The position numbers were made by a program, and so were the translations under genes. Shown here piece by piece: positions 1 through 8,310 of a stretch of 64,000 bases of DNA (positions are counted from its first letter, which is position 1; every line of letters starts with the position of its first letter). The notes beneath the pieces were generated by a model. That model worked only from the letters and a program-made list of their open reading frames with translations, was not told the origin of the DNA and did not search any database. This DNA comes from SIG565 sp045601525. Lineage in GTDB: Bacteria > Bacillota > Clostridia > Oscillospirales > Acutalibacteraceae. Location of the stretch: positions 11,608-75,607 of the forward strand of contig JAZRZR010000063.1 in assembly GCA_045601525.1 (NCBI GenBank), written 5' to 3'.

Positions 1-1574
1 AGTTTTACATCGGCACCGCCCGAGCCGCTGCCGCTACCTGAAACGCCAAAGGTGGCTTCTTTGCCATCGTTTGCCTTCCAAGAGCTGTCGTCAAAACCAA
101 GTTTTGTCCAAGCGTTCATATCTTCGGCAGTACCGGGGTCGGTAACACCATCGTCGAGATATTTCCAAAGTGAGTTTTCATCTAAAAGGGTTGCGCCATC
201 TTCAACAGCAATTGCCAAAGGCAACTGAATAGGCATATCCTCAAGATCATCAATACCGTTAAGTTTAACGTTGAAGGAGAAAATACGGATAGCCGCATGG
301 GCTGCGGTGAAGCCGATAGCGCCGCCGCCGTCATATCTACCTTTTGAGTCAAACGCGTTGGCATAATCACCTGCAAAGTTTGTGGTGCTGTTCGGTGACG
401 AAATATCGAATTTGGAAAGATTTTCCGATGCAGTATCAAGCACTGTGTAGGAATCGTTATAGGTGTACTTGATGTTTCTGCCGTCAAGCACGATTTCAAC
501 CTTTTTAGGAACAGAATTGTTTGCAGCATCCAAGGTTGAGGGGTAGTTTAGCAAGTAATTACTTGCAACGAGTGATTTGATACTATCAAGGTTATCTCCT
601 GTAAGACTGTGTAAAGTAACACGCTCAAAACCGTAGTTAAGAGATGAACCTAAAAGGTAAGGCTTGTTGAAAGCGCCAATCGAAATACCGCCAACAGGGT
701 GGCTTACAAGATAAAGACCGCCGCCTGAAGGGATGGTATCGCCGTCAAAGGTAAAGATTGTTTTGTTATCTTCGCTTTCGGCATTATAATAGGGCGCATT
801 AAAGTTAACATCCGCTCTTAAAACGAAACCACGACCGATATTCTTGTTGTTATAATCGTTATCGGTGGAAACGTTTGCCGTAAATGTATAGTCGGCAAAA
901 TCTTTAAGAATGGGCGCCTTATAGTAAACTGCATTTGCACTATGTCCCATGTGGATTTGCAAATAGTTAGTCTTTGTTGTAACACGCGATGTGTTAACAG
1001 GTACCTTGTAATAATCTGCATTAGTGGGGTCGGTCCAGTGCATAACCTTATCGGTGCCATTCTCGGCGTAAACGGTATCAACACCGTTAGAGAGGACGTA
1101 CATCCATTCGTCTTCAGAGAAGGTAACGCCGTTTGAATAGTCAACATCAACAAGGTCAAAAGTATAATCGCCTTCAGCGTTTACCATAATGTAAACAGGG
1201 CGCTCTTTCGAGCCGTAGGTAGCGACTATTTTGAATATACCTGTTTCTGTGGCTGCGAAGGATTTGTTAATTTCGTGTAAAAATGTATCGGCGGTACTGC
1301 CTTCTTCAGCAGCCGACCAGGTAATATCTCTACCCGAAACAAATTCACCGTCTCTTTCAAATTGCACCAAAAGGTCGTAAAGATTGATTCTTTTGTTTAC
1401 AACCATAGGAACAGCAGGCGAGCCATAGGTAACCTCAAAATGCTCAACACCAACGGGAGCATCTTCGGCCATAGCCTGAATTAGCAGTGTGGAAGCAACC
1501 GAGCTTAAAATCACCGAAACGGCGAGAAGCAGGGCCAACCACCTTTTGTTGATTTTCGCTATTTTTAATTTCAT
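1..1574 (-). CDS. Secreted protein, C-terminus cut by window edge
   Basis: About 524 residues of an open frame run to the left edge without a stop, so the protein is partial. A GGAGG ribosome site lies 7 bases before the ATG at 1574. The N-terminus is a clear Sec signal peptide: KINKRW, then a hydrophobic core to about residue 30, with likely cleavage after AMA (about 36). The mature part is Asp/Asn/Thr/Tyr-rich with many beta-type segments and no recognisable catalytic motif. The last visible part contains WKYLDDG and FDDSSWK, a pattern I associate with jelly-roll or galactose-binding-like modules at the N-terminus of secreted phosphoesterases and glycosidases, followed by a Gly/Ser run. It follows the YibE/F gene by 27 bases on the same strand, so the two are probably co-transcribed. 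Function unknown; likely cell-surface or carbohydrate-related. Confidence 0.75.
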   Translation of the reverse strand, partial: MKLKIAKINKRWLALLLAVSVILSSVASTLLIQAMAEDAPVGVEHFEVTYGSPAVPMVVNKRINLYDLLVQFERDGEFVSGRDITWSAAEEGSTADTFLHEINKSFAATETGIFKIVATYGSKERPVYIMVNAEGDYTFDLVDVDYSNGVTFSEDEWMYVLSNGVDTVYAENGTDKVMHWTDPTNADYYKVPVNTSRVTTKTNYLQIHMGHSANAVYYKAPILKDFADYTFTANVSTDNDYNNKNIGRGFVLRADVNFNAPYYNAESEDNKTIFTFDGDTIPSGGGLYLVSHPVGGISIGAFNKPYLLGSSLNYGFERVTLHSLTGDNLDSIKSLVASNYLLNYPSTLDAANNSVPKKVEIVLDGRNIKYTYNDSYTVLDTASENLSKFDISSPNSTTNFAGDYANAFDSKGRYDGGGAIGFTAAHAAIRIFSFNVKLNGIDDLEDMPIQLPLAIAVEDGATLLDENSLWKYLDDGVTDPGTAEDMNAWTKLGFDDSSWKANDGKEATFGVSGSGSGSGGADVK

Positions 1575-1601
1575 AAAGTACCTCCTAACACTTTGTGAAA
1601 A

Positions 1602-2747
1602 TTATTTACATTTTATTGTGTATCCAACCGAAGCGATAAATGCCGAAATCGGCACGGTGAGAACAACGGCGGTGCTTCCCGCGATGCCTTGAGCCACCTC
1701 TAACGCTATAAAGTTGGAAGAAATAAGTTGTGTTGTGTGAACGCCGTATGCCATAAGGATAAGAATTGTGGCAAGTGTGCCGCCCACAAAGGCGAGAATT
1801 AGCGTATTGGTCATAGTGCCTATCATATCACGGCCTATGTTCATACCCGATTTCATTAGTTGCTTAGCAGAAATATTAGGGTTAAGACTTTTAATTTCGC
1901 CGAGCGAAGCACCCATAGAAACGGCAACATCCATTACTGCACCGAGGGAAACAATCATAATGCTTGCCAATAATAGATTATTAAGGCTAAGCCCTGTTTT
2001 TTGAGAAATTATAACAAGGGTTTCGGCTTCCTCAACTGCGGCGCCCGAAATGTTAAGCAAGGCCATACAAATTTTATAAATCAGTGCCGACGAGATACAA
2101 CCCACAGAGGCGCCAAGCAAATTTATAAGAGTTTTCTTTGAAAGACCGCTTATGCAAAAACAGGTAACCGCCGAACTTAACAAAACCACTATAAAGGCGA
2201 AAATCACACCGCTTTTACCGATATAAATGTTAGGCAGGAGGATATAAAAAACCGATGCCACCGTAAAGGCTAATGCGATGCAACTTAAAAGACCGTTCTT
2301 TTTGCCGATTAAAACCACAAGCAAAACAAAGGCGCCGATAATACCCACAATTGCAAAGGTTCTATCCTTGTTGTAAAGGGTATAGTATGGCTCGGCAGTT
2401 GCGGGTGCATCAACACCCACGATAACCCGCATACCCTCTTTAAGAATTACGCTATGGTCAATCGTTATGTAGTTGGTAAGGGTTATAACCTGTCCTTTGA
2501 GTTTACCCTCGGTGAATTTTACATTTATTACTTGCTCACCGATAAGGTTGTTGTCTTTGTCCCCGTAAGGCTCAAGGTGACTTTCCACAATCTCTATAAC
2601 TCTTGCACGGGTGTAATCAGCCTCAATGCCATCGCCAAGCATAAAGGGAAGACTTTGCTTTGCAAAGCCCAAAAACATAAAAACGGTGGCGGCAATTATT
2701 AAAATAAGCAAGCAAATTTCGATAATTTTCCTTTGTTTTTCCATCAT
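1602..2747 (-). CDS. YibE/F family membrane protein
   Basis: A 381-residue polytopic membrane protein. One N-terminal membrane segment (about 8-29) is followed by a roughly 100-residue extracytoplasmic beta-rich part, then at least seven hydrophobic helices from about 130 to the end. The C-terminal half, with the motif GAVMDVAVSMGASLGE and the following GRDMIGTMTNTLILAFVG, is the hallmark of the YibE/F family, whose function is not established (transport has been suggested). The start is an ATGATG pair; either Met could initiate. A minus-strand promoter lies just upstream. It is followed by the secreted-protein gene, which may depend on it. Confidence 0.85.
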   Translation of the reverse strand: MMEKQRKIIEICLLILIIAATVFMFLGFAKQSLPFMLGDGIEADYTRARVIEIVESHLEPYGDKDNNLIGEQVINVKFTEGKLKGQVITLTNYITIDHSVILKEGMRVIVGVDAPATAEPYYTLYNKDRTFAIVGIIGAFVLLVVLIGKKNGLLSCIALAFTVASVFYILLPNIYIGKSGVIFAFIVVLLSSAVTCFCISGLSKKTLINLLGASVGCISSALIYKICMALLNISGAAVEEAETLVIISQKTGLSLNNLLLASIMIVSLGAVMDVAVSMGASLGEIKSLNPNISAKQLMKSGMNIGRDMIGTMTNTLILAFVGGTLATILILMAYGVHTTQLISSNFIALEVAQGIAGSTAVVLTVPISAFIASVGYTIKCK

Positions 2748-2792
2748 TAAAAAGCCGCCTTCAATTTGTTAAATAATATACTATTATAATTT

Positions 2793-2820
2793 ATTATACA
2801 TAAGGGGGTGTGAAAGTCAA
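2793..2820 (-). promoter_or_regulatory. Sigma-A-type promoter for yibE/F operon
   Basis: Read on the minus strand: TTGACT at 2820-2815, a 16-base spacer and TATAAT at 2798-2793, about 45 bases before the YibE/F start codon. Confidence 0.6.
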
Positions 2821-2923
2821 TAAAAATTTCATTACAAAAAATGTATTTTTGAGTATTTTTTACAAAAACAAAGGCGCAGTTCAATCCGCAAAAAAGAGAG
2901 TAAATAAAATTATAAAACAATAT

Positions 2924-2951
2924 TGATAAGGAAGCGCTAATGTGGTATAAT
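2924..2951 (+). promoter_or_regulatory. Sigma-A-type promoter for clc-MATE operon
   Basis: TTGATA at 2924-2929, a 16-base spacer and a perfect TATAAT at 2946-2951, 38 bases before the ClC start. The intergenic region (about 240 bases) shows no fluoride-riboswitch aptamer, so the ClC gene is not obviously fluoride-controlled. Confidence 0.65.
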
Positions 2952-2988
2952 TTTAAGGCTTTATATTTTAGTGAAAGGTGGTGGGTAA

Positions 2989-4155
2989 ATGTCCCTCTTT
3001 TTCAAAAAAGTAATTGCTTTTTTTAAGATTGCTTTTGCATATATCTTGTTGGCTTTTGTATTAGGGCTTGTAGGCTTCGCACTTTCAAAAGGAATAGAGG
3101 CATCAACACAATTTAGAACTGCCCACCCCATTATGATTTACTTTTTGGTGCCGGCAGGTCTTCTAAGTGTACTTGTTTTCAAACTTTTAGGCGCAAAGGG
3201 TAGCCGAAACGATATGGTATTAGCGGCAAAGGGTGAGGGCAAAGTCTCTTTTAGTCTGGCTCCTGCCGTTTTCGTATCAACCCTTTTTTCGCACATTACG
3301 GGTGCGAGTGTTGGCCGTGAGGGTGCGGCACTTCAAATAGGGGGAAGTTTGTCCGCCCTTGTAGGAAAACTTTTTGGCCTTGAGAAAAAGCAAACCGCTT
3401 TGCTTGTTGGAGCAGGTATGGCAGCTATGTTTGCAGCGGTTTTTGGCACACCGATAGCGGCCGCAGTATTTGTTTTTGAACTTATAGGTTTCTCTAAAGG
3501 CACATTAAAAAGGATAATTCCAACATTTTTCCTTTCTTTTTCGGCCTTTTTGGTTTGTGTGTTGCTTGGTGGCAAAAAAGAGGATTTTCATATCAGTGAA
3601 ATGCCTGCTGTTTCTTGGCGAACGGCCTTGAAAGTGCTCGTTTTGGCCGCCGTATCGGGAATTGTAGGATTGGTTTTTTCTATTTGTGTCAAATACGGCA
3701 AGATACTTTTTAGAAGGTTTTTCGTTAACGAATATTTGAGGATTACGGTTGGCGCTCTTGCTATATTGTTTTTAACAATGTTGCTTGGCACAACTCTTTA
3801 TAATGGCGCCGGAAGCGGTATCGTAGAGGGGATTTTTGAGGGCGAAACAGTGCCGAGTTTTGCCTTTTTGCTTAAAATTCTTTTTACGGTGCTTGCGTTG
3901 TCTTCAGGCTTTCAGGGCGGCGAAATAGTACCCACCTTATTTGTGGGCGCAACCCTTGGTGCTGCGGCGGCAGTTGTTTTGGCGCTACCTGTGGGCTTTT
4001 GTGCGGCGATAGGTATGGCGGTGCTCTTTTGTGCCATAACTAAATGCCCTTTGGCAAGTATTGTTTTAGCGGCTGAAATTTTCCCGCTTGGTGTTATTTG
4101 GTATATAATACCTGCGGTCTTAATTGGATATCTGATTTCGAGGAAAACGGTATGA
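2989..4155 (+). CDS. ClC family chloride/anion carrier
   Basis: A 388-residue polytopic protein of the ClC family, predicted to move chloride or another anion across the cytoplasmic membrane, either as a channel or coupled to protons. ClC signatures are visible: GREGAALQ near residue 109 (includes the gating glutamate seen in H+/anion antiporters), GSGIVEG near 282, and GGEIVPTLFVGA near 313, equivalent to the GxFxP anion-binding stretch. There is no C-terminal CBS domain, so this is the short bacterial form. A GGTGG ribosome site precedes the ATG. The stop overlaps the start of the MATE gene (ATGA), suggesting translational coupling. The native substrate cannot be told from sequence. Confidence 0.9.
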   Translation: MSLFFKKVIAFFKIAFAYILLAFVLGLVGFALSKGIEASTQFRTAHPIMIYFLVPAGLLSVLVFKLLGAKGSRNDMVLAAKGEGKVSFSLAPAVFVSTLFSHITGASVGREGAALQIGGSLSALVGKLFGLEKKQTALLVGAGMAAMFAAVFGTPIAAAVFVFELIGFSKGTLKRIIPTFFLSFSAFLVCVLLGGKKEDFHISEMPAVSWRTALKVLVLAAVSGIVGLVFSICVKYGKILFRRFFVNEYLRITVGALAILFLTMLLGTTLYNGAGSGIVEGIFEGETVPSFAFLLKILFTVLALSSGFQGGEIVPTLFVGATLGAAAAVVLALPVGFCAAIGMAVLFCAITKCPLASIVLAAEIFPLGVIWYIIPAVLIGYLISRKTV

Positions 4156-5534
4156 TTAAAAAATTAGTAGGGGATAAACAATTTTATAAACGGCTTTTCG
4201 CTCTTATGCTTCCGATAATGGTGCAAAACGGCATTACCAACTTTGTGAATATGCTTGATAATGTTATGATTGGCGCCGTAGGCACCGAACAAATGACCGG
4301 CGTTGCCATAACAAACCAACTCATTTTTGTCTTTAACCTTTGTGTTTTCGGTGCTGTTTCGGGTGCGGGAATTTTCGGCGCTCAATATTTTGGACGAAAG
4401 GACTATGAGGGTGTACACCACACATTTCGCTTCAAATTGATTTTTTCGGTAGTCTTGGCCATGTTAGGCATAGGAATTTTTATCTTGTTTGGCGAAAATC
4501 TTTTAGGTCTTTATATGAAGGGTGAGGCGGGAATTACCGATATTGCCGCCACACTATACAACGCAAAATCATATCTCAATATAATGCTCATAGGTCTTGT
4601 GCCTTTTGCATTGGTGCAAAGCTACTCAAGTACTCTCCGTGAGGGCGGTCACCCAACGCTTCCGATGGTTGCGGGTATAGTGGCCGTTGTGGTCAATCTT
4701 GTTGGCAACTATATACTCATTTTCGGCAAACTCGGTATAGCGCCTTTAGGAGTTGCGGGTGCGGCGACGGCCACCGTTGCTTCCCGTTTTGTTGAATTGT
4801 TTATAATTGTGGTTTTCAGCCATACAAAGAAAGAAAAATACCCCTTTATGAAGGGCGCGCTTAAAAGCCTTTACATACCGAGGCGTATTGCTCTCAAATT
4901 TTTTGTTAAAAGCCTGCCCTTGATAATCAATGAAACCCTTTGGGCAACGGGAATAGCCGTTATAAATCAGTGCTATTCGGTTTACGGTTTAGATGCGGTT
5001 GCGGCCCTTAATATTTCGCAAACCTTTTGGAATGTCTTTTCAATAGCCTTTATAGCAGTCGGCTCGGCTATTGCAATTATTATAGGTCAATTGCTGGGCG
5101 CAGGTGAGATGGAAGCGGCCAAAGAGCAAAGCGGTAAGCTTATTGCCTTTTCCTTTGCAATCACCGTGCTGGTTTCGGCAATATATATTCCCTTGGCAAA
5201 TTATATACCCTTTATATACAACACGGCCACCGAAATCAGAGGTCTTGCCACAACCCTTATGCAAATAACGGCACTCGCAATGCCTATCGAGGCAACGGCA
5301 CACGCAACATATTTTATTATGCGTTCGGGCGGAAAGATGGTAGAAACCTTTATTTTTGATTGCGGATTCACCTGGGGTGCAAATGTTTTGGCGGCCTTTA
5401 TTATAAGTCGTTTTACCGCCGTGCCCTTTGTCATGCTTTTCGCCATAATTCAATTTTTAGCTTTGCTTAAATGTGTGGCAGGTATAATAATGGTTAAAAG
5501 CGGATTTTGGATTAAAAATATTATTTCGGAATAA
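4152..5534 (+). CDS. MATE family efflux transporter
   Basis: A 460-residue multidrug-and-toxin-extrusion type exporter with about twelve membrane helices in two similar halves (roughly 10-230 and 250-450), predicted to expel organic cations or metabolites using Na+ or H+. The family pattern is seen in LMLPIMVQNGITNFVNMLDNVM near the N-terminus and in the PLGVAGAATATVASRFVE stretch. I chose the ATG at 4152 because it overlaps the ClC stop as ATGA and has GAGGA upstream; an earlier in-frame start would lie inside the ClC coding region. A strong terminator follows. Substrate unknown. Confidence 0.88.
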   Translation: MIKKLVGDKQFYKRLFALMLPIMVQNGITNFVNMLDNVMIGAVGTEQMTGVAITNQLIFVFNLCVFGAVSGAGIFGAQYFGRKDYEGVHHTFRFKLIFSVVLAMLGIGIFILFGENLLGLYMKGEAGITDIAATLYNAKSYLNIMLIGLVPFALVQSYSSTLREGGHPTLPMVAGIVAVVVNLVGNYILIFGKLGIAPLGVAGAATATVASRFVELFIIVVFSHTKKEKYPFMKGALKSLYIPRRIALKFFVKSLPLIINETLWATGIAVINQCYSVYGLDAVAALNISQTFWNVFSIAFIAVGSAIAIIIGQLLGAGEMEAAKEQSGKLIAFSFAITVLVSAIYIPLANYIPFIYNTATEIRGLATTLMQITALAMPIEATAHATYFIMRSGGKMVETFIFDCGFTWGANVLAAFIISRFTAVPFVMLFAIIQFLALLKCVAGIIMVKSGFWIKNIISE

Positions 5535-5540
5535 AAAGAA

Positions 5541-5575
5541 ACCGCCCGTGAAAACACGGGCGGTCCCTTTTTTTG
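5541..5575 (+). terminator. Intrinsic terminator after MATE gene
   Basis: Perfect 10-bp stem ACCGCCCGTG / CACGGGCGGT with an AAAA loop, followed by CCC and seven T. Confidence 0.93.
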
Positions 5576-5719
5576 TTAAGTGCAGTAACAAAAAGGTGTT
5601 TTTTTCAACGAAAAACTTTGTCAAAAAATTAACACATACATATATTACCACTTTTTCGAGAGATTGTCAAGAAATATACAAACTTTTTTTATAAAAAAGA
5701 AAAAATTTTCCAAAGTCAC

Positions 5720-5772
5720 TTGACAAGATTTTTTTAATAGGGTATAATTCTTTTGGTTAGCGGCGGCTAACT
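5720..5772 (+). promoter_or_regulatory. feo promoter with overlapping operator-like inverted repeat
   Basis: TTGACA at 5720-5725, a 17-base spacer and TATAAT at 5743-5748 form a near-consensus sigma-A promoter. Starting at 5755, just where transcription should begin, lies GGTTAGC-GGCG-GCTAACT, an inverted repeat that recurs before feoB. Its GGTTAG/CTAACC half-sites resemble those of DtxR-family iron regulators; that assignment is inference. Confidence 0.7.
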
Positions 5773-5798
5773 CAAATTAAACGGAAGAAGCGTGTGTA

Positions 5799-6014
5799 AT
5801 GACATTAAAATATGCTCTCGAGGGCAAGGAATATATAATCGAAAAAATCGATATAGATGATGAGGAATTAACCGCCTTTTTATTTTCGCTCGGGTGCTAT
5901 TCGGGGGAGGCTGTTACGGTTGTTTCACATCTTGCGGCAAGCTGTACGATTTCGATTAAAGATGCAAGGTATAATATAGATAACCGCCTTGCTGATGTAA
6001 TTTACATAGTTTGA
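5799..6014 (+). CDS. feoA: FeoA ferrous iron transport accessory protein
   Basis: A 71-residue SH3-like FeoA protein, the small cytosolic partner thought to modulate FeoB during Fe2+ uptake. Length and the sequence around LGCYSGEAVTVVSHLAASCTISIKDARYNIDNRLADVIYI fit the family, including the usual stretch in which a LG-G pattern precedes the second strand. It is the first gene of the feo operon behind a strong promoter with an iron-box-like inverted repeat. The gap to feoB holds a hairpin and a second copy of the repeat. Confidence 0.85.
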   Translation: MTLKYALEGKEYIIEKIDIDDEELTAFLFSLGCYSGEAVTVVSHLAASCTISIKDARYNIDNRLADVIYIV

Positions 6015-6018
6015 TTTT

Positions 6019-6040
6019 AATGCAATCGGTTGATTGCATT
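6019..6040 (+). terminator. Hairpin between feoA and feoB
   Basis: Perfect 9-bp inverted repeat AATGCAATC / GATTGCATT with a GGTT loop. There is no clear T-run after it, so it may be a processing or attenuating structure rather than a full terminator. Confidence 0.45.
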
Positions 6041-6054
6041 TTAAGTTCGTTTTA

Positions 6055-6072
6055 GGTTAGCAAAGGCTAACC
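6055..6072. promoter_or_regulatory. Second operator-like inverted repeat, before feoB
   Basis: GGTTAGC-AAAG-GCTAACC is a perfect 7-bp inverted repeat with the same half-sites and the same 4-base spacer as the copy at 5755-5772. It lies 21 bases upstream of the feoB ATG. Likely a binding site for an iron-responsive repressor (inference). Confidence 0.6.
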
Positions 6073-6092
6073 GATTGTTTGGAGGATATAAA

Positions 6093-8066
6093 ATGATAAT
6101 CGCTTTGGCGGGCAATCCCAATTCAGGGAAAACAACGATGTATAACGCTCTTACCGGTTCAAACGAGAATGTAGGTAACTGGGCGGGCGTTACTGTTGAT
6201 AAAAAAGAACATAGTCTTAAAAAGAGCTTTTATGATAAAGAGGAAGTCAAGGTTGTAGATTTGCCCGGTACATATTCTATGTCTCCCTTTACAAGTGAAG
6301 AGGGTGTTACAAGCTCTTATGTAAAAAATGAGGCTCCCGATGTTATTATTAATATTGTAGATGCTACTAATTTAAGTCGAAGCCTTTTCTTTACAACGGA
6401 ACTTTTAGAACTTGGTGTTCCTGTTGTTGTTGCTCTTAACAAAAGCGATGTAAACCAAAAAAAGCAAACCAAAATTGATATACAAAAATTAGCGGCAAAA
6501 CTTGGTTGTCCTGTTATCAGTACGGTGTCAATATCGGCTGAGGGACTGCATGAGCTAATCAATACTGCCGTTTCTTTGGTGGGCAAAACACAAAAAGCAC
6601 CATATATTTTGGAAACGGCAATTACCGATAAACAAACGGCACAAAAGGCCAACCGCAAGAGATTTGCCTTTGTAGGAAAGATAGTAAAAGAGGTGGAAAG
6701 CCGTAGAGTTTCGGCAAAGGAAAAGAATGCAAGCGATAAAATTGATAAAATTATCACAAACAGATGGCTTGGTATTCCGATTTTTGCCGTTGTTATGTTC
6801 TTGGTGTTCCAAATTTCACAGGTTTGGGTGGGAACACCGGTTGCCGATTGGTTGGTTTTTTGGCTTGAGGAATTTAAGGCTTTGGTTGCTGAACTGTTGA
6901 GTGGTGCTTCACCTGTTATGCAGGCACTTCTTGTTGATGGCGTAATCGGTGGCTTGATAGCCGTTGTGGGTTTTTTGCCGCTTGTTATGGTAATGTATTT
7001 CCTTATAGCCGTTTTGGAGGACTGCGGATATATGTCCCGTGTGGCAGTCCTTTTAGACCCAATCTTCAAAAGGGTGGGTCTTTCTGGCAAATCGGTTATA
7101 CCCTTTGTTATTACAATTGGCTGTGCTGTCCCCGGTATTATGGCAAGCCGCACAATTCGTAGCGAGCGTGAACGCCGTGCCACAGCGATGTTGGCACCAT
7201 TTATGCCTTGTGGCGCTAAAATACCCGTTATATCCCTTTTTGCAGGGGCATTCTTTGACAATGCGGGTTGGGTAAGCACACTTATGTATTTATCGGGCAT
7301 TATCCTTATTTTCCTTGGTGCTTTGTTAATAAACGAAATCACGGGGAACAGAGTTAAAAAGAATTTCTTTATAATAGAAATGCCTGATTATAAAATGCCG
7401 TCATTGTGGTTGGCTTTCAAATCAATGTGCTCTCGAGGTTGGGCATATATAGTTAAGGCTACAACCATAATTTTGCTTTGCAATACGGCGGTTCAAATAA
7501 TGCAAAGCTTTACTTTTGATTTATCGGTTGCGAATAATGCAGAGGTTTCAATACTTGCAAGTATTGCAAGACCCTTTGCATATCTTTTGGTGCCGATAGT
7601 GGGCGTACTTTCGTGGCAGTTGGCGGCGGCGGCAATTACAGGCTTTATCGCAAAGGAAAATGTTGTGGGCACCTTGGCAGTATGCTTTGTCGGCCTTGAA
7701 AATTTAATAGACAAGGAAAATCTTGTCCTTTTGGGAAACACAGGCGATGCGGCGGCAGGCGTTATGGCGATAACAAAGGCGGCAGCATTGGCCTATCTTA
7801 TGTTTAATCTCTATTCGCCTCCTTGCTTTGCCGCACTCGGTGCTATGAGTGCTGAAATGAAAAGTCCAAAATGGTTTTGGGGCGGTATAGGGCTTCAGTT
7901 GGGTGTGGGCTATACAGTAGCGTATTTTGTTTATACAATCGGCACCCTTTTAACCGAGCCTCAAAGCCTTAACATAACTGCGGCAATTTGCGGATTTTCG
8001 GCCATTTTAATAATGGCGCTCGTGATTGTTTTGCTAATAGGTAATGCTCGAAAAGAGGAAAAATAG
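6093..8066 (+). CDS. feoB: FeoB ferrous iron transporter
   Basis: A 657-residue FeoB, the main bacterial Fe2+ uptake protein of the cytoplasmic membrane. The N-terminal G-protein domain shows G1 GNPNSGKTT (about residues 7-15), the switch region NVGNWAGVTVD, G3 DLPGTYS and G4 NKSD. The C-terminal region has Gate-type membrane segments, including CGYMSRVAVLLDP, the metal-path Cys in IGCAVPGIMASRT, and PCGAKIPV. The ATG at 6093 follows GGAGG at the right distance; a TTG at 6075 would precede that site. It overlaps none of its neighbours and is followed by a small Cys-rich FeoB-associated protein. Confidence 0.96.
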   Translation: MIIALAGNPNSGKTTMYNALTGSNENVGNWAGVTVDKKEHSLKKSFYDKEEVKVVDLPGTYSMSPFTSEEGVTSSYVKNEAPDVIINIVDATNLSRSLFFTTELLELGVPVVVALNKSDVNQKKQTKIDIQKLAAKLGCPVISTVSISAEGLHELINTAVSLVGKTQKAPYILETAITDKQTAQKANRKRFAFVGKIVKEVESRRVSAKEKNASDKIDKIITNRWLGIPIFAVVMFLVFQISQVWVGTPVADWLVFWLEEFKALVAELLSGASPVMQALLVDGVIGGLIAVVGFLPLVMVMYFLIAVLEDCGYMSRVAVLLDPIFKRVGLSGKSVIPFVITIGCAVPGIMASRTIRSERERRATAMLAPFMPCGAKIPVISLFAGAFFDNAGWVSTLMYLSGIILIFLGALLINEITGNRVKKNFFIIEMPDYKMPSLWLAFKSMCSRGWAYIVKATTIILLCNTAVQIMQSFTFDLSVANNAEVSILASIARPFAYLLVPIVGVLSWQLAAAAITGFIAKENVVGTLAVCFVGLENLIDKENLVLLGNTGDAAAGVMAITKAAALAYLMFNLYSPPCFAALGAMSAEMKSPKWFWGGIGLQLGVGYTVAYFVYTIGTLLTEPQSLNITAAICGFSAILIMALVIVLLIGNARKEEK

Positions 8067-8069
8067 GGT

Positions 8070-8228
8070 ATGGAAAATATTATAATAGCCTTGATAGTGG
8101 CGGTAATTGTTGCCGCAATAACAGTATATCTCGTAAGAGCCAAAAGGCGAGGGCAAAAATGTATCGGTTGCCCCTATGCCAAGAAATGTAACGGAAAATG
8201 CAACGAAATGAGCCCTGCTGAAAAGTAG
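8070..8228 (+). CDS. Small Cys-rich FeoB-associated membrane protein
   Basis: A 52-residue protein starting 3 bases after feoB. One N-terminal membrane helix (residues 3-22, MENIIIALIVAV...) is followed by a basic stretch and a Cys cluster CIGCPYAKKCNGKC, with four cysteines. This is the layout of the small Cys-rich proteins found directly after feoB in many Firmicutes, proposed to help deliver or sense iron; function is not proven. The final codons overlap the 5' arm of the operon terminator. Confidence 0.85.
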   Translation: MENIIIALIVAVIVAAITVYLVRAKRRGQKCIGCPYAKKCNGKCNEMSPAEK

Positions 8229-8240
8229 GGCTTTGTTTTT
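8211..8240 (+). terminator. Terminator of feo operon
   Basis: Stem AGCCCTGCT / AGTAGGGCT (one G-U pair) with a GAAA loop, then TTGTTTTT. The 5' arm lies inside the end of the small FeoB-associated gene. Confidence 0.8.
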
Positions 8241-8246
8241 AATCTC

Positions 8247-8275
8247 TTGATAAATGTTTGATAATATGCTAAAAT
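8247..8275 (+). promoter_or_regulatory. Promoter of rpiR-type gene
   Basis: TTGATA, a 17-base spacer and TAAAAT, 36 bases before the start codon. Confidence 0.5.
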
Positions 8276-8310
8276 TAAAATTGTAAAATTTTGATGTTTT
8301 AGAGGGAATT

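Noticed and set aside
2760..2988. Fluoride riboswitch before the ClC gene
   Set aside because: No conserved crcB-motif blocks were found; a plain promoter explains the region.
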